In this document: piece after piece, positions 1 to 8,571 of the stretch | Position numbering within the stretch: the stretch's first letter is position 1 | Layout of the letters: every line of letters starts with the position of its first letter | NCBI GenBank assembly: GCA_028752905.1 | Contig: JAQNBH010000003.1 | Span: 29,328,502 to 29,392,501, forward strand | Reading direction: 5' to 3' | From: Cladorhizidae sp. MBARI D1340-BT2 | Lineage: Eukaryota > Porifera > Demospongiae > Poecilosclerida > Cladorhizidae | DNA length: 64,000 bases | Made by a program: the position numbers and the translations under genes | Notes under the pieces: model-generated | Database searches by the model: none | What the model was told of the DNA's origin: nothing | What the model saw: the letters and a program-made list of their open reading frames with translations, nothing else

Positions 1-909
1 CTCTATCTTGAGCTAAACATGTTAGCTTCATAGATTCTCCACACTTCACTGAATAGACTTGATATATAGCTCTAAAGGTAGGCCTCTCTCTGTTCTCTCT
101 CTTGATACCAAACATCCGTATATTCTGCATACATAGAATCACAAGATAGGTTTCTCTATGTGTTCTCTATCTTGATGCTAAACAGGTTAGCTTCATAGAT
201 TCTCCACACTTCACTGTATAAACTTGATATATAGCTATTAAGATAGGTCTCTCCCTGTGCTCTCTGTTGATATCAAACATCCATAATATTCTGCACACTT
301 CACTGTAATGGACTTGATATGATTCGAATGATAGGTTTCATTATGTGTTCTCTATCTTGATATTTGACCTAATTTGGTCTATATGTTTCTCATTTCCCCC
401 CCAAAAATCTTGCTTTTTTGCCGTAAAGCTCATAACTTTTCTACACTTTACCCAAAAAAGAAATTATTTATATCACCGGAGAGCCCTTCTAATTATCTGT
501 CTTTTGTACGTGCCAAAATTTTGATTACTCTAAGTATTAGCAAGTTATGGTGATTTGAAGTGGTAAGGTTTGCGATCTTTCCTGGCGTTTTCCAGTTGCC
601 AAAGCGGTGGCCTGCCAGTGAAAAACCACTACATTTATTGATAATCTGTTGACATGTTGCAGATAAGGGCCTTCTCTATCAGTTGACAAAATCTGGGACT
701 TTGGTCTTGTTAATTAGGGCAGTTATGAATTGTACTCTTACTTGATGCTAAACATGTTTAGCTTCGTAGATTATCCACACTTCACTGAATAGACTTGATG
801 TATAGCTATTAAGATAGGACTCTCTAAGTGCTCTCTCTTGATACCAAACATCCATATATTCTGCACACTTCACTGTAGTGGACTTGCAAGATAGGTATCT
901 CTCAGTGTT

Positions 910-1003
910 CTCTATCTTGAGCTAAACATGTTAGCTTCATAGATTCTCCACACTTCACTGAATAGACTTGATATATAGCTCTAAAGGTAGGCCTCTCTCT
1001 GTT
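910..1003 (+). repeat. Subrepeat alpha1 (94 bp)
   Basis: It begins CTCTATCTTGAG, then carries GCTAAACATGTTAGC, the shared block ATTCTCCACACTTCACTG, and GACTTGATATATAGCT, and ends in a pyrimidine tract. It aligns by eye with alpha2 and alpha3 through most of its length. Its CT-rich tail holds one of the few polymorphisms outside the insert region. Confidence 0.85.
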
Positions 1004-1012
1004 CTCTCTCTT
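992..1012 (+). other. Pyrimidine (CT) tract with 2-bp length polymorphism
   Basis: Plain form here: CCTCTCTCTGTTCTCTCTC. In copies following a class C monomer it usually reads CTCTCTGTGTTCTCTCTCTC, two bases longer, which turns 909 into 911 and 899 into 901. The copy at 7245 carries CTCTGTGTT without the extra two bases, an apparent intermediate. Confidence 0.85.
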
Positions 1013-1073
1013 GATACCAAACATCCGTATATTCTGCATACATAGAATCACAAGATAGGTTTCTCTATGTGTT
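1004..1073 (+). repeat. Subrepeat beta1 (70 bp, internally shortened)
   Basis: It begins CTCTCTCTTGATACC, then AAACATCCGTATATTCTGCA. It lacks the CACTTCACTG...GACTTG block found in beta2 and beta3, resuming at CAAGATAGGT, which explains its shorter length. Position 1029 (CCGTATATT against CCGTGTATT) is a diagnostic A/G site among monomers. Confidence 0.82.
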
Positions 1074-1168
1074 CTCTATCTTGATGCTAAACAGGTTAGC
1101 TTCATAGATTCTCCACACTTCACTGTATAAACTTGATATATAGCTATTAAGATAGGTCTCTCCCTGTG
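1074..1168 (+). repeat. Subrepeat alpha2 (95 bp)
   Basis: It begins CTCTATCTTGATGC and carries GCTAAACAGGTTAGC where alpha3 has a perfect palindrome. The ATTCTCCACACTTCACTG block, GATATATAGCTATTAAG and AAGATAGGTCTCTC follow. I saw almost no variation in it across the roughly 70 copies, apart from one lost base in the 62892 copy. Confidence 0.85.
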
Positions 1169-1258
1169 CTCTCTGTTGATATCAAACATCCATAATATTC
1201 TGCACACTTCACTGTAATGGACTTGATATGATTCGAATGATAGGTTTCATTATGTGTT
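1169..1258 (+). repeat. Subrepeat beta2 (90 bp) with polymorphic 10-bp segment
   Basis: It begins CTCTCTGTTGATATC, then AAACATCCATAATATTCTGC, CACACTTCACTGTAATGGAC and GATTCGAATGATAGG. The 10 bases CATTATGTGT at 1248-1257 are absent from class C and D monomers. That deletion accounts for most of the 898-901 bp length class. Confidence 0.85.
1248..1257 (+). other. 10-bp presence/absence polymorphism (CATTATGTGT)
   Basis: Present in classes A, A', A2, A'', B and the 52908 and 61070 copies, giving GGTTTCATTATGTGTTCTCT. Absent in classes C and D, giving GGTTTTCTCTATC. A short TT repeat flanks the deletion, so its exact edges are ambiguous by 1-2 bases. It co-segregates with variants further 3' in the insert. 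Confidence 0.93.
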
Positions 1259-1301
1259 CTCTATCTTGATATTTGCCCTAATTTGGTCTATATGTTTCTC
1301 A

Positions 1302-1311
1302 TTTCCCCCCC
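1302..1311 (+). other. T/C homopolymer junction with length-neutral variants
   Basis: The run is T3C7 in A and most B copies, T4C6 in most C copies, and T5C5 in D copies and in the C copies at 5436, 11291 and 27570. The total stays at 10 bases, so the variants are C-to-T substitutions at the junction, not slippage. The only length change I noticed is C8 in the 61070 copy. Confidence 0.88.
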
Positions 1312-1467
1312 AAAAATCTTGCTTTTTTGCCGTAAAGCTCATAACTTTTCTACACTTTACCCAAAAAAGAAATTTTTTATATCACCGGATAGCCCTTTTA
1401 ATTATCTGTCTTTTGTACGTGCCAAAATTTTGATTACTCTAAGTATTAGCAAGTTGTGGTGATTTGA

Positions 1468-1539
1468 AGTGGTAAGGTTTGCGATCTTTCCTGGCGTTTT
1501 CCAGTTGCCAAAGCGGTGGCCTGCCAGTGAAAAACCACT
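1468..1539 (+). other. Nested inverted repeats, potential stem-loop
   Basis: AGTGGT (1468-1473) pairs with ACCACT (1534-1539). Inside it CTGGC (1491-1495) pairs with GCCAG (1523-1527), and inside that GCCA (1507-1510) pairs with TGGC (1517-1520) across a 6-base loop. Other pairings compete, for example CTGG/CCAG at 1491-1504 and TGGC/GCCA at 1517-1526. This is the most GC-rich part of the monomer and I saw no change in any of the stems. Whether it folds in RNA or DNA is unknown. Confidence 0.5.
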
Positions 1540-1643
1540 ACATTTATTGATAATCTGTTGACATGTTGCAGATAAGGGCCTTCTCTATCAGTTGACAAAA
1601 TCTGGGACTTTGGTCTTGTTAATTAGGGCAGTTATGAATTGTA

Positions 1644-1739
1644 CTCTTACTTGATGCTAAACATGTTTAGCTTCGTAGATTATCCACACTTCACTGAATA
1701 GACTTGATGTATAGCTATTAAGATAGGACTCTCTAAGTG
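1644..1739 (+). repeat. Subrepeat alpha3 (96 bp)
   Basis: It begins CTCTTACTTGATGC and includes the 16-bp palindrome at 1656-1671. TTATCCACACTTCACTG, GACTTGATGTATAGCT and TTAAGATAGGACTCTC follow. It is the first subunit after the insert and is nearly invariant across the array. Confidence 0.85.
1656..1671. other. Perfect 16-bp palindrome GCTAAACATGTTTAGC
   Basis: It equals its own reverse complement and occurs once per monomer, in alpha3 only (also 747-762 in the first copy). alpha1 (GCTAAACATGTTAGC) and alpha2 (GCTAAACAGGTTAGC) carry imperfect forms. It could be a symmetric protein-binding site, but no binding protein can be named from sequence. Confidence 0.7.
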
Positions 1740-1818
1740 CTCTCTCTTGATACCAAACATCCATATATTCTGCACACTTCACTGTAGTGGACTTGCAAGA
1801 TAGGTATCTCTCAGTGTT
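1740..1818 (+). repeat. Subrepeat beta3 (79 bp)
   Basis: It begins CTCTCTCTTGATACC, then AAACATCCATATATTCTGCA, CACTTCACTGTAGTGGAC and CAAGATAGGTATCTCTCAG, and runs directly into the next monomer's CTCTATCTTGAG. It is shorter than beta2 because it lacks the GATTCGAATG stretch. Confidence 0.83.
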
Positions 1819-2727
1819 CTCTATCTTGAGCTAAACATGTTAGCTTCATAGATTCTCCACACTTCACTGAATAGACTTGATATATAGCTCTAAAGGTAGG
1901 CCTCTCTCTGTTCTCTCTCTTGATACCAAACATCCGTATATTCTGCATACATAGAATCACAAGATAGGTTTCTCTATGTGTTCTCTATCTTGATGCTAAA
2001 CAGGTTAGCTTCATAGATTCTCCACACTTCACTGTATAAACTTGATATATAGCTATTAAGATAGGTCTCTCCCTGTGCTCTCTGTTGATATCAAACATCC
2101 ATAATATTCTGCACACTTCACTGTAATGGACTTGATATGATTCGAATGATAGGTTTCATTATGTGTTCTCTATCTTGATATTTGACCTAATTTGGTCTAT
2201 ATGTTTCTCATTTCCCCCCCAAAAATCTTGCTTTTTTGCCGTAAAGCTCATAACTTTTCTACACTTTACCCAAAAAAGAAATTATTTATATCACCGGATA
2301 GCCCTTCTAATTATCTGTCTTTTGTACGTGCCAAAATTTTGATTACTCTAAGTATTAGCAAGTTGTGGTGATTTGAAGTGGTAAGGTTTGCGATCTTTCC
2401 TGGCGTTTTCCAGTTGCCAAAGCGGTGGCCTGCCAGTGAAAAACCACTACATTTATTGATAATCTGTTGACATGTTGCAGATAAGGGCCTTCTCTATCAG
2501 TTGACAAAATCTGGGACTTTGGTCTTGTTAATTAGGGCAGTTATGAATTGTACTCTTACTTGATGCTAAACATGTTTAGCTTCGTAGATTATCCACACTT
2601 CACTGAATAGACTTGATGTATAGCTATTAAGATAGGACTCTCTAAGTGCTCTCTCTTGATACCAAACATCCATATATTCTGCACACTTCACTGTAGTGGA
2701 CTTGCAAGATAGGTATCTCTCAGTGTT

Positions 2728-4524
2728 CTCTATCTTGAGCTAAACATGTTAGCTTCATAGATTCTCCACACTTCACTGAATAGACTTGATATATAGCTCT
2801 AAAGGTAGGCCTCTCTCTGTTCTCTCTCTTGATACCAAACATCCGTATATTCTGCATACATAGAATCACAAGATAGGTTTCTCTATGTGTTCTCTATCTT
2901 GATGCTAAACAGGTTAGCTTCATAGATTCTCCACACTTCACTGTATAAACTTGATATATAGCTATTAAGATAGGTCTCTCCCTGTGCTCTCTGTTGATAT
3001 CAAACATCCATAATATTCTGCACACTTCACTGTAATGGACTTGATATGATTCGAATGATAGGTTTTCTCTATCTTGATATTTGCCCTAATTTGGTCTATA
3101 TGTTTCTCATTTTTCCCCCAAAAATCTTGCTTTTTTGCCGTAAAGCTCATAACTTTTCTACACTTTACCCAAAAAAGAAATTTTTTATATCACCGGATAG
3201 CCCTTTTAATTATCTGTCTTTTGTACGTGCCAAAATTTTGATTACTCTAAGTATTAGCAAGTTATGGTGATTTGAAGTGGTAAGGTTTGCGATCTTTCCT
3301 GGCGTTTTCCAGTTGCCAAAGCGGTGGCCTGCCAGTGAAAAACCACTACATTTATTGATAATCTGTTGACATGTTGCAGATAAGGGCCTTCTCTATCAGT
3401 TGACAAAATCTGGGACTTTGGTCTTGTTAATTAGGGCAGTTATGAATTGTACTCTTACTTGATGCTAAACATGTTTAGCTTCGTAGATTATCCACACTTC
3501 ACTGAATAGACTTGATGTATAGCTATTAAGATAGGACTCTCTAAGTGCTCTCTCTTGATACCAAACATCCATATATTCTGCACACTTCACTGTAGTGGAC
3601 TTGCAAGATAGGTATCTCTCAGTGTTCTCTATCTTGAGCTAAACATGTTAGCTTCATAGATTCTCCACACTTCACTGAATAGACTTGATATATAGCTCTA
3701 AAGGTAGGCCTCTCTCTGTTCTCTCTCTTGATACCAAACATCCGTATATTCTGCATACATAGAATCACAAGATAGGTTTCTCTATGTGTTCTCTATCTTG
3801 ATGCTAAACAGGTTAGCTTCATAGATTCTCCACACTTCACTGTATAAACTTGATATATAGCTATTAAGATAGGTCTCTCCCTGTGCTCTCTGTTGATATC
3901 AAACATCCATAATATTCTGCACACTTCACTGTAATGGACTTGATATGATTCGAATGATAGGTTTTCTCTATCTTGATATTTGCCCTAATTTGGTCTATAT
4001 GTTTCTCATTTTCCCCCCAAAAATCTTGCTTTTTTGCCGTAAAGCTCATAACTTTTCTACACTTTACCCAAAAAAGAAATTTTTATATCACCGGATAGCC
4101 CTTCTAATTATCTGTCTTTTATATGTGCCAAAATTTTGAGTACTCTAAGTATTAGCAAGTTATGGTGATTTGAAGTGGTAAGGTTTGCGATCTTTCCTGG
4201 CGTTTTCCAGTTGCCAAAGCGGTGGCCTGCCAGTGAAAAACCACTACATTTATTGATAATCTGTTGACATGTTGCAGATAAGGGCCTTCTCTATCAGTTG
4301 ACAAAATCTGGGACTTTGGTCTTGTTAATTAGGGCAGTTATGAATTGTACTCTTACTTGATGCTAAACATGTTTAGCTTCGTAGATTATCCACACTTCAC
4401 TGAATAGACTTGATGTATAGCTATTAAGATAGGACTCTCTAAGTGCTCTCTCTTGATACCAAACATCCATATATTCTGCACACTTCACTGTAGTGGACTT
4501 GCAAGATAGGTATCTCTCAGTGTT
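2728..4524 (+). repeat. Monomers D (2728, 899 bp) and C (3627, 898 bp)
   Basis: Both lack the 10-bp segment. The 2728 copy is the only D with TTGACATG in place of TTGATATG. The C copy at 3627 has a private TTTTATATGTG where other C copies have TTTTATACGTG or TTTTGTACGTG. Confidence 0.9.
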
Positions 4525-7244
4525 CTCTATCTTGAGCTAAACATGTTAGCTTCATAGATTCTCCACACTTCACTGAATAGACTTGATATATAGCTCTAAA
4601 GGTAGGCCTCTCTGTGTTCTCTCTCTCTTGATACCAAACATCCGTATATTCTGCATACATAGAATCACAAGATAGGTTTCTCTATGTGTTCTCTATCTTG
4701 ATGCTAAACAGGTTAGCTTCATAGATTCTCCACACTTCACTGTATAAACTTGATATATAGCTATTAAGATAGGTCTCTCCCTGTGCTCTCTGTTGATATC
4801 AAACATCCATAATATTCTGCACACTTCACTGTAATGGACTTGATATGATTCGAATGATAGGTTTCATTATGTGTTCTCTATCTTGATATTTGCCCTAATT
4901 TGGTCTATATGTTTCTCATTTCCCCCCCAAAAATCTTGCTTTTTTGCCGTAAAGCTCATAACTTTTCTACACTTTACCCAAAAAAGAAATTTTTTATATC
5001 ACCGGATAGCCCTTTTAATTATCTGTCTTTTGTACGTGCCAAAATTTTGATTACTCTAAGTATTAGCAAGTTGTGGTGATTTGAAGTGGTAAGGTTTGCG
5101 ATCTTTCCTGGCGTTTTCCAGTTGCCAAAGCGGTGGCCTGCCAGTGAAAAACCACTACATTTATTGATAATCTGTTGACATGTTGCAGATAAGGGCCTTC
5201 TCTATCAGTTGACAAAATCTGGGACTTTGGTCTTGTTAATTAGGGCAGTTATGAATTGTACTCTTACTTGATGCTAAACATGTTTAGCTTCGTAGATTAT
5301 CCACACTTCACTGAATAGACTTGATGTATAGCTATTAAGATAGGACTCTCTAAGTGCTCTCTCTTGATACCAAACATCCATATATTCTGCACACTTCACT
5401 GTAGTGGACTTGCAAGATAGGTATCTCTCAGTGTTCTCTATCTTGAGCTAAACATGTTAGCTTCATAGATTCTCCACACTTCACTGAATAGACTTGATAT
5501 ATAGCTCTAAAGGTAGGCCTCTCTCTGTTCTCTCTCTTGATACCAAACATCCGTATATTCTGCATACATAGAATCACAAGATAGGTTTCTCTATGTGTTC
5601 TCTATCTTGATGCTAAACAGGTTAGCTTCATAGATTCTCCACACTTCACTGTATAAACTTGATATATAGCTATTAAGATAGGTCTCTCCCTGTGCTCTCT
5701 GTTGATATCAAACATCCATAATATTCTGCACACTTCACTGTAATGGACTTGATATGATTCGAATGATAGGTTTTCTCTATCTTGATATTTGCCCTAATTT
5801 GGTCTATATGTTTCTCATTTTTCCCCCAAAAATCTTGCTTTTTTGCCGTAAAGCTCATAACTTTTCTACACTTTACCCAAAAAAGAAATTTTTATATCAC
5901 AGGATAGCCCTTCTAATTATCTGTCTTTTGTACGTGCCAAAATTTTGAGTACTCTAAGTATTAGCAAGTTATGGTGATTTGAAGTGGTAAGGTTTGCGAT
6001 CTTTCCTGGCGTTTTCCAGTTGCCAAAGCGGTGGCCTGCCAGTGAAAAACCACTACATTTATTGATAATCTGTTGACATGTTGCAGATAAGGGCCTTCTC
6101 TATCAGTTGACAAAATCTGGGACTTTGGTCTTGTTAATTAGGGCAGTTATGAATTGTACTCTTACTTGATGCTAAACATGTTTAGCTTCGTAGATTATCC
6201 ACACTTCACTGAATAGACTTGATGTATAGCTATTAAGATAGGACTCTCTAAGTGCTCTCTCTTGATACCAAACATCCATATATTCTGCACACTTCACTGT
6301 AGTGGACTTGCAAGATAGGTATCTCTCAGTGTTCTCTATCTTGAGCTAAACATGTTAGCTTCATAGATTCTCCACACTTCACTGAATAGACTTGATATAT
6401 AGCTCTAAAGGTAGGCCTCTCTGTGTTCTCTCTCTCTTGATACCAAACATCCGTATATTCTGCATACATAGAATCACAAGATAGGTTTCTCTATGTGTTC
6501 TCTATCTTGATGCTAAACAGGTTAGCTTCATAGATTCTCCACACTTCACTGTATAAACTTGATATATAGCTATTAAGATAGGTCTCTCCCTGTGCTCTCT
6601 GTTGATATCAAACATCCATAATATTCTGCACACTTCACTGTAATGGACTTGATATGATTCGAATGATAGGTTTCATTATGTGTTCTCTATCTTGATATTT
6701 GCCCTAATTTGGTCTATATGTTTCTCATTTTCCCCCCAAAAATCTTGCTTTTTTGCCGTAAAGCTCATAACTTTTCTACACTTTACCCAAAAAAGAAATT
6801 TTTTATATCACCGGATAGCCCTTTTAATTATCTGTCTTTTGTACGTGCCAAAATTTTGATTACTCTAAGTATTAGCAAGTTATGGTGATTTGAAGTGGTA
6901 AGGTTTGCGATCTTTCCTGGCGTTTTCCAGTTGCCAAAGCGGTGGCCTGCCAGTGAAAAACCACTACATTTATTGATAATCTGTTGACATGTTGCAGATA
7001 AGGGCCTTCTCTATCAGTTGACAAAATCTGGGACTTTGGTCTTGTTAATTAGGGCAGTTATGAATTGTACTCTTACTTGATGCTAAACATGTTTAGCTTC
7101 GTAGATTATCCACACTTCACTGAATAGACTTGATGTATAGCTATTAAGATAGGACTCTCTAAGTGCTCTCTCTTGATACCAAACATCCATATATTCTGCA
7201 CACTTCACTGTAGTGGACTTGCAAGATAGGTATCTCTCAGTGTT
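4525..7244 (+). repeat. Monomers B (4525, 911), C (5436, 898), B-like (6334, 911)
   Basis: The C copy at 5436 has T5C5 and a private CACAGG for CACCGG. The 6334 copy is B-like but carries T4C6 and TTATGG, both unusual for B, so it looks like a mosaic. Confidence 0.88.
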
Positions 7245-8571
7245 CTCTATCTTGAGCTAAACATGTTAGCTTCATAGATTCTCCACACTTCACTGAATAG
7301 ACTTGATATATAGCTCTAAAGGTAGGCCTCTCTGTGTTCTCTCTCTTGATACCAAACATCCGTATATTCTGCATACATAGAATCACAAGATAGGTTTCTC
7401 TATGTGTTCTCTATCTTGATGCTAAACAGGTTAGCTTCATAGATTCTCCACACTTCACTGTATAAACTTGATATATAGCTATTAAGATAGGTCTCTCCCT
7501 GTGCTCTCTGTTGATATCAAACATCCATAATATTATGCACACTTCACTGTAATGGACTTGATATGATTCGAATGATAGGTTTCATTATGTGTTCTCTATC
7601 TTGATATTTGCCCTAATTTGGTCTATATGTTTCTCATTTTCCCCCCAAAAATCTTGCTTTTTTGCCGTAAAGCTCATAACTTTGCTACACTTTACCCAAA
7701 AAAGAAATTTTTATATCACCGGATAGCCCTTCTAATTATCTGTCTTTTGTACGTGCCAAAATTTTGATTACTCTAAGTATTAGCAAGTTATGGTGATTTG
7801 AAGTGGTAAGGTTTGCGATCTTTCCTGGCGTTTTCCAGTTGCCAAAGCGGTGGCCTGCCAGTGAAAAACCACTACATTTATTGATAATCTGTTGACATGT
7901 TGCAGATAAGGGCCTTCTCTATCAGTTGACAAAATCTGGGACTTTGGTCTTGTTAATTAGGGCAGTTATGAATTGTACTCTTACTTGATGCTAAACATGT
8001 TTAGCTTCGTAGATTATCCACACTTCACTGAATAGACTTGATGTATAGCTATTCATTTTTCCCCCAAAAATCTTGCTTTTTTGCCGTAAAGCTCATAACT
8101 TTTCTACACTTTACCCAAAAAAGAAATTTTTATATCACCGGATAGCCCTTCTAATTATCTGTCTTTTATACGTGCCAAAATTTTGAGTACTCTAAGTATT
8201 AGCAAGTTATGGTGATTTGAAGTGGTAAGGTTTGCGATCTTTCCTGGCGTTTTCCAGTTGCCAAAGCGGTGGCCTGCCAGTGAAAAACCACTACATTTAT
8301 TGATAATCTGTTGACATGTTGCAGATAAGGGCCTTCTCTATCAGTTGACAAAATCTGGGACTTTGGTCTTGTTAATTAGGGCAGTTATGAATTGTACTCT
8401 TACTTGATGCTAAACATGTTTAGCTTCGTAGATTATCCACACTTCACTGAATAGACTTGATGTATAGCTATTAAGATAGGACTCTCTAAGTGCTCTCTCT
8501 TGATACCAAACATCCATATATTCTGCACACTTCACTGTAGTGGACTTGCAAGATAGGTATCTCTCAGTGTT
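7245..8571 (+). repeat. Rearranged 1327-bp composite monomer
   Basis: The first 809 bases are a B-like monomer with private changes (TATTATGC for TATTCTGC near 7534, TTTGCTACAC for TTTTCTACAC near 7683). At 8053/8054, TATAGCTATT in alpha3 jumps directly to CATTTTTCCCCC in the insert. The remaining 518 bases are the 3' part of a class C monomer. The simplest account is a deletion of about 480 bp spanning the boundary of a B-C pair, with about 1 bp of shared sequence at the joint. Confidence 0.9.

Larger units (their letters stand above)
1275..1629 (+). repeat. 9-bp inverted repeat near both ends of the insert
   Basis: GCCCTAATT at 1275-1283 is the exact reverse complement of AATTAGGGC at 1621-1629, enclosing 355 bp. 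Class A monomers have GACCTAATT on the left, which introduces one mismatch. The placement is suggestive of element termini, but nine bases in AT-rich DNA can arise by chance. Confidence 0.45.
1259..1643 (+). repeat. Non-homologous ~385-bp insert inside the monomer
   Basis: This segment does not resemble the alpha/beta subrepeats. It sits between beta2 and alpha3 and starts with the leading 12 bases of a subunit (CTCTATCTTGAT, 1259-1270), after which unrelated sequence follows. The next subunit begins CTCTTACTTGAT at 1644-1655, so the insert proper is about 1271-1643. It contains the T/C run, A/T run, a nested inverted-repeat segment and a 9-bp inverted repeat near its ends. I cannot match it to a known element. 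An ancient insertion captured and amplified with the satellite is an inference. Confidence 0.75.
1259..1655 (+). repeat. Imperfect 12-bp direct repeat flanking the insert
   Basis: Left copy CTCTATCTTGAT (1259-1270) and right copy CTCTTACTTGAT (1644-1655) differ only by AT/TA in the middle, and CTTGAT is perfect in both. This could be a decayed target-site duplication, or simply two subunit starts left by a recombination event. Both readings fit. Confidence 0.6.
910..1818 (+). repeat. Reference 909-bp monomer (class B) used for internal dissection
   Basis: This full-length copy has no deletion and is used to give coordinates for internal parts. Order: alpha1 (910-1003), beta1 (1004-1073), alpha2 (1074-1168), beta2 (1169-1258), insert (1259-1643), alpha3 (1644-1739), beta3 (1740-1818). 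Each alpha or beta begins with a form of CTCTMTCTTGAT. Class B marks here are TTGCCC at 1274-1279, a T3C7 run at 1302-1311, GAAATTTTTT near 1369-1378, CCCTTTTAAT near 1393-1402, and TTGTGG near 1454-1459. Confidence 0.93.
1..2727 (+). repeat. Monomers A (1), B (910), A2 (1819), each 909 bp
   Basis: Copy 1 has TTGACC and CCGGAGAG (A). Copy 910 is B. Copy 1819 is A2: TTGACC and GAAATTATTT as in A, but CCGGATAG and TTGTGG as in B. The same A2 combination recurs only at 39320. Confidence 0.9.

Noticed and set aside
1229..1240. GATTCGAATG as an RNA polymerase III B box
   Set aside because: It only partly matches the B-box consensus and no convincing A box lies at tRNA-like distance upstream. I do not call a SINE or tRNA gene.
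1619..1629. TTAGGG as a telomere-like repeat
   Set aside because: It occurs as a single hexamer in each insert, never in tandem, so it is not telomeric.
1275..1629. A MITE with terminal inverted repeats
   Set aside because: Only nine bases are inverted, they are not at the exact edges, and no clean target duplication abuts them. Kept as a weak observation, not annotated as a mobile element.
2965..3150. A 61-codon minus-strand ORF, repeated with one K/E difference in every class C and D copy
   Set aside because: It is open only because of the 10-bp deletion and runs across beta2 and the insert. The K/E change is just the T5C5/T4C6 difference on the other strand. No sign of codon-level selection or recognisable domain.
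3046..3270. A 64- or 74-codon plus-strand ORF with hydrophobic stretches in class C and D copies
   Set aside because: Also opened by the deletion. Its C-terminus changes frame with the A/T run, and the hydrophobic look follows from T-rich DNA. Not a supported gene.
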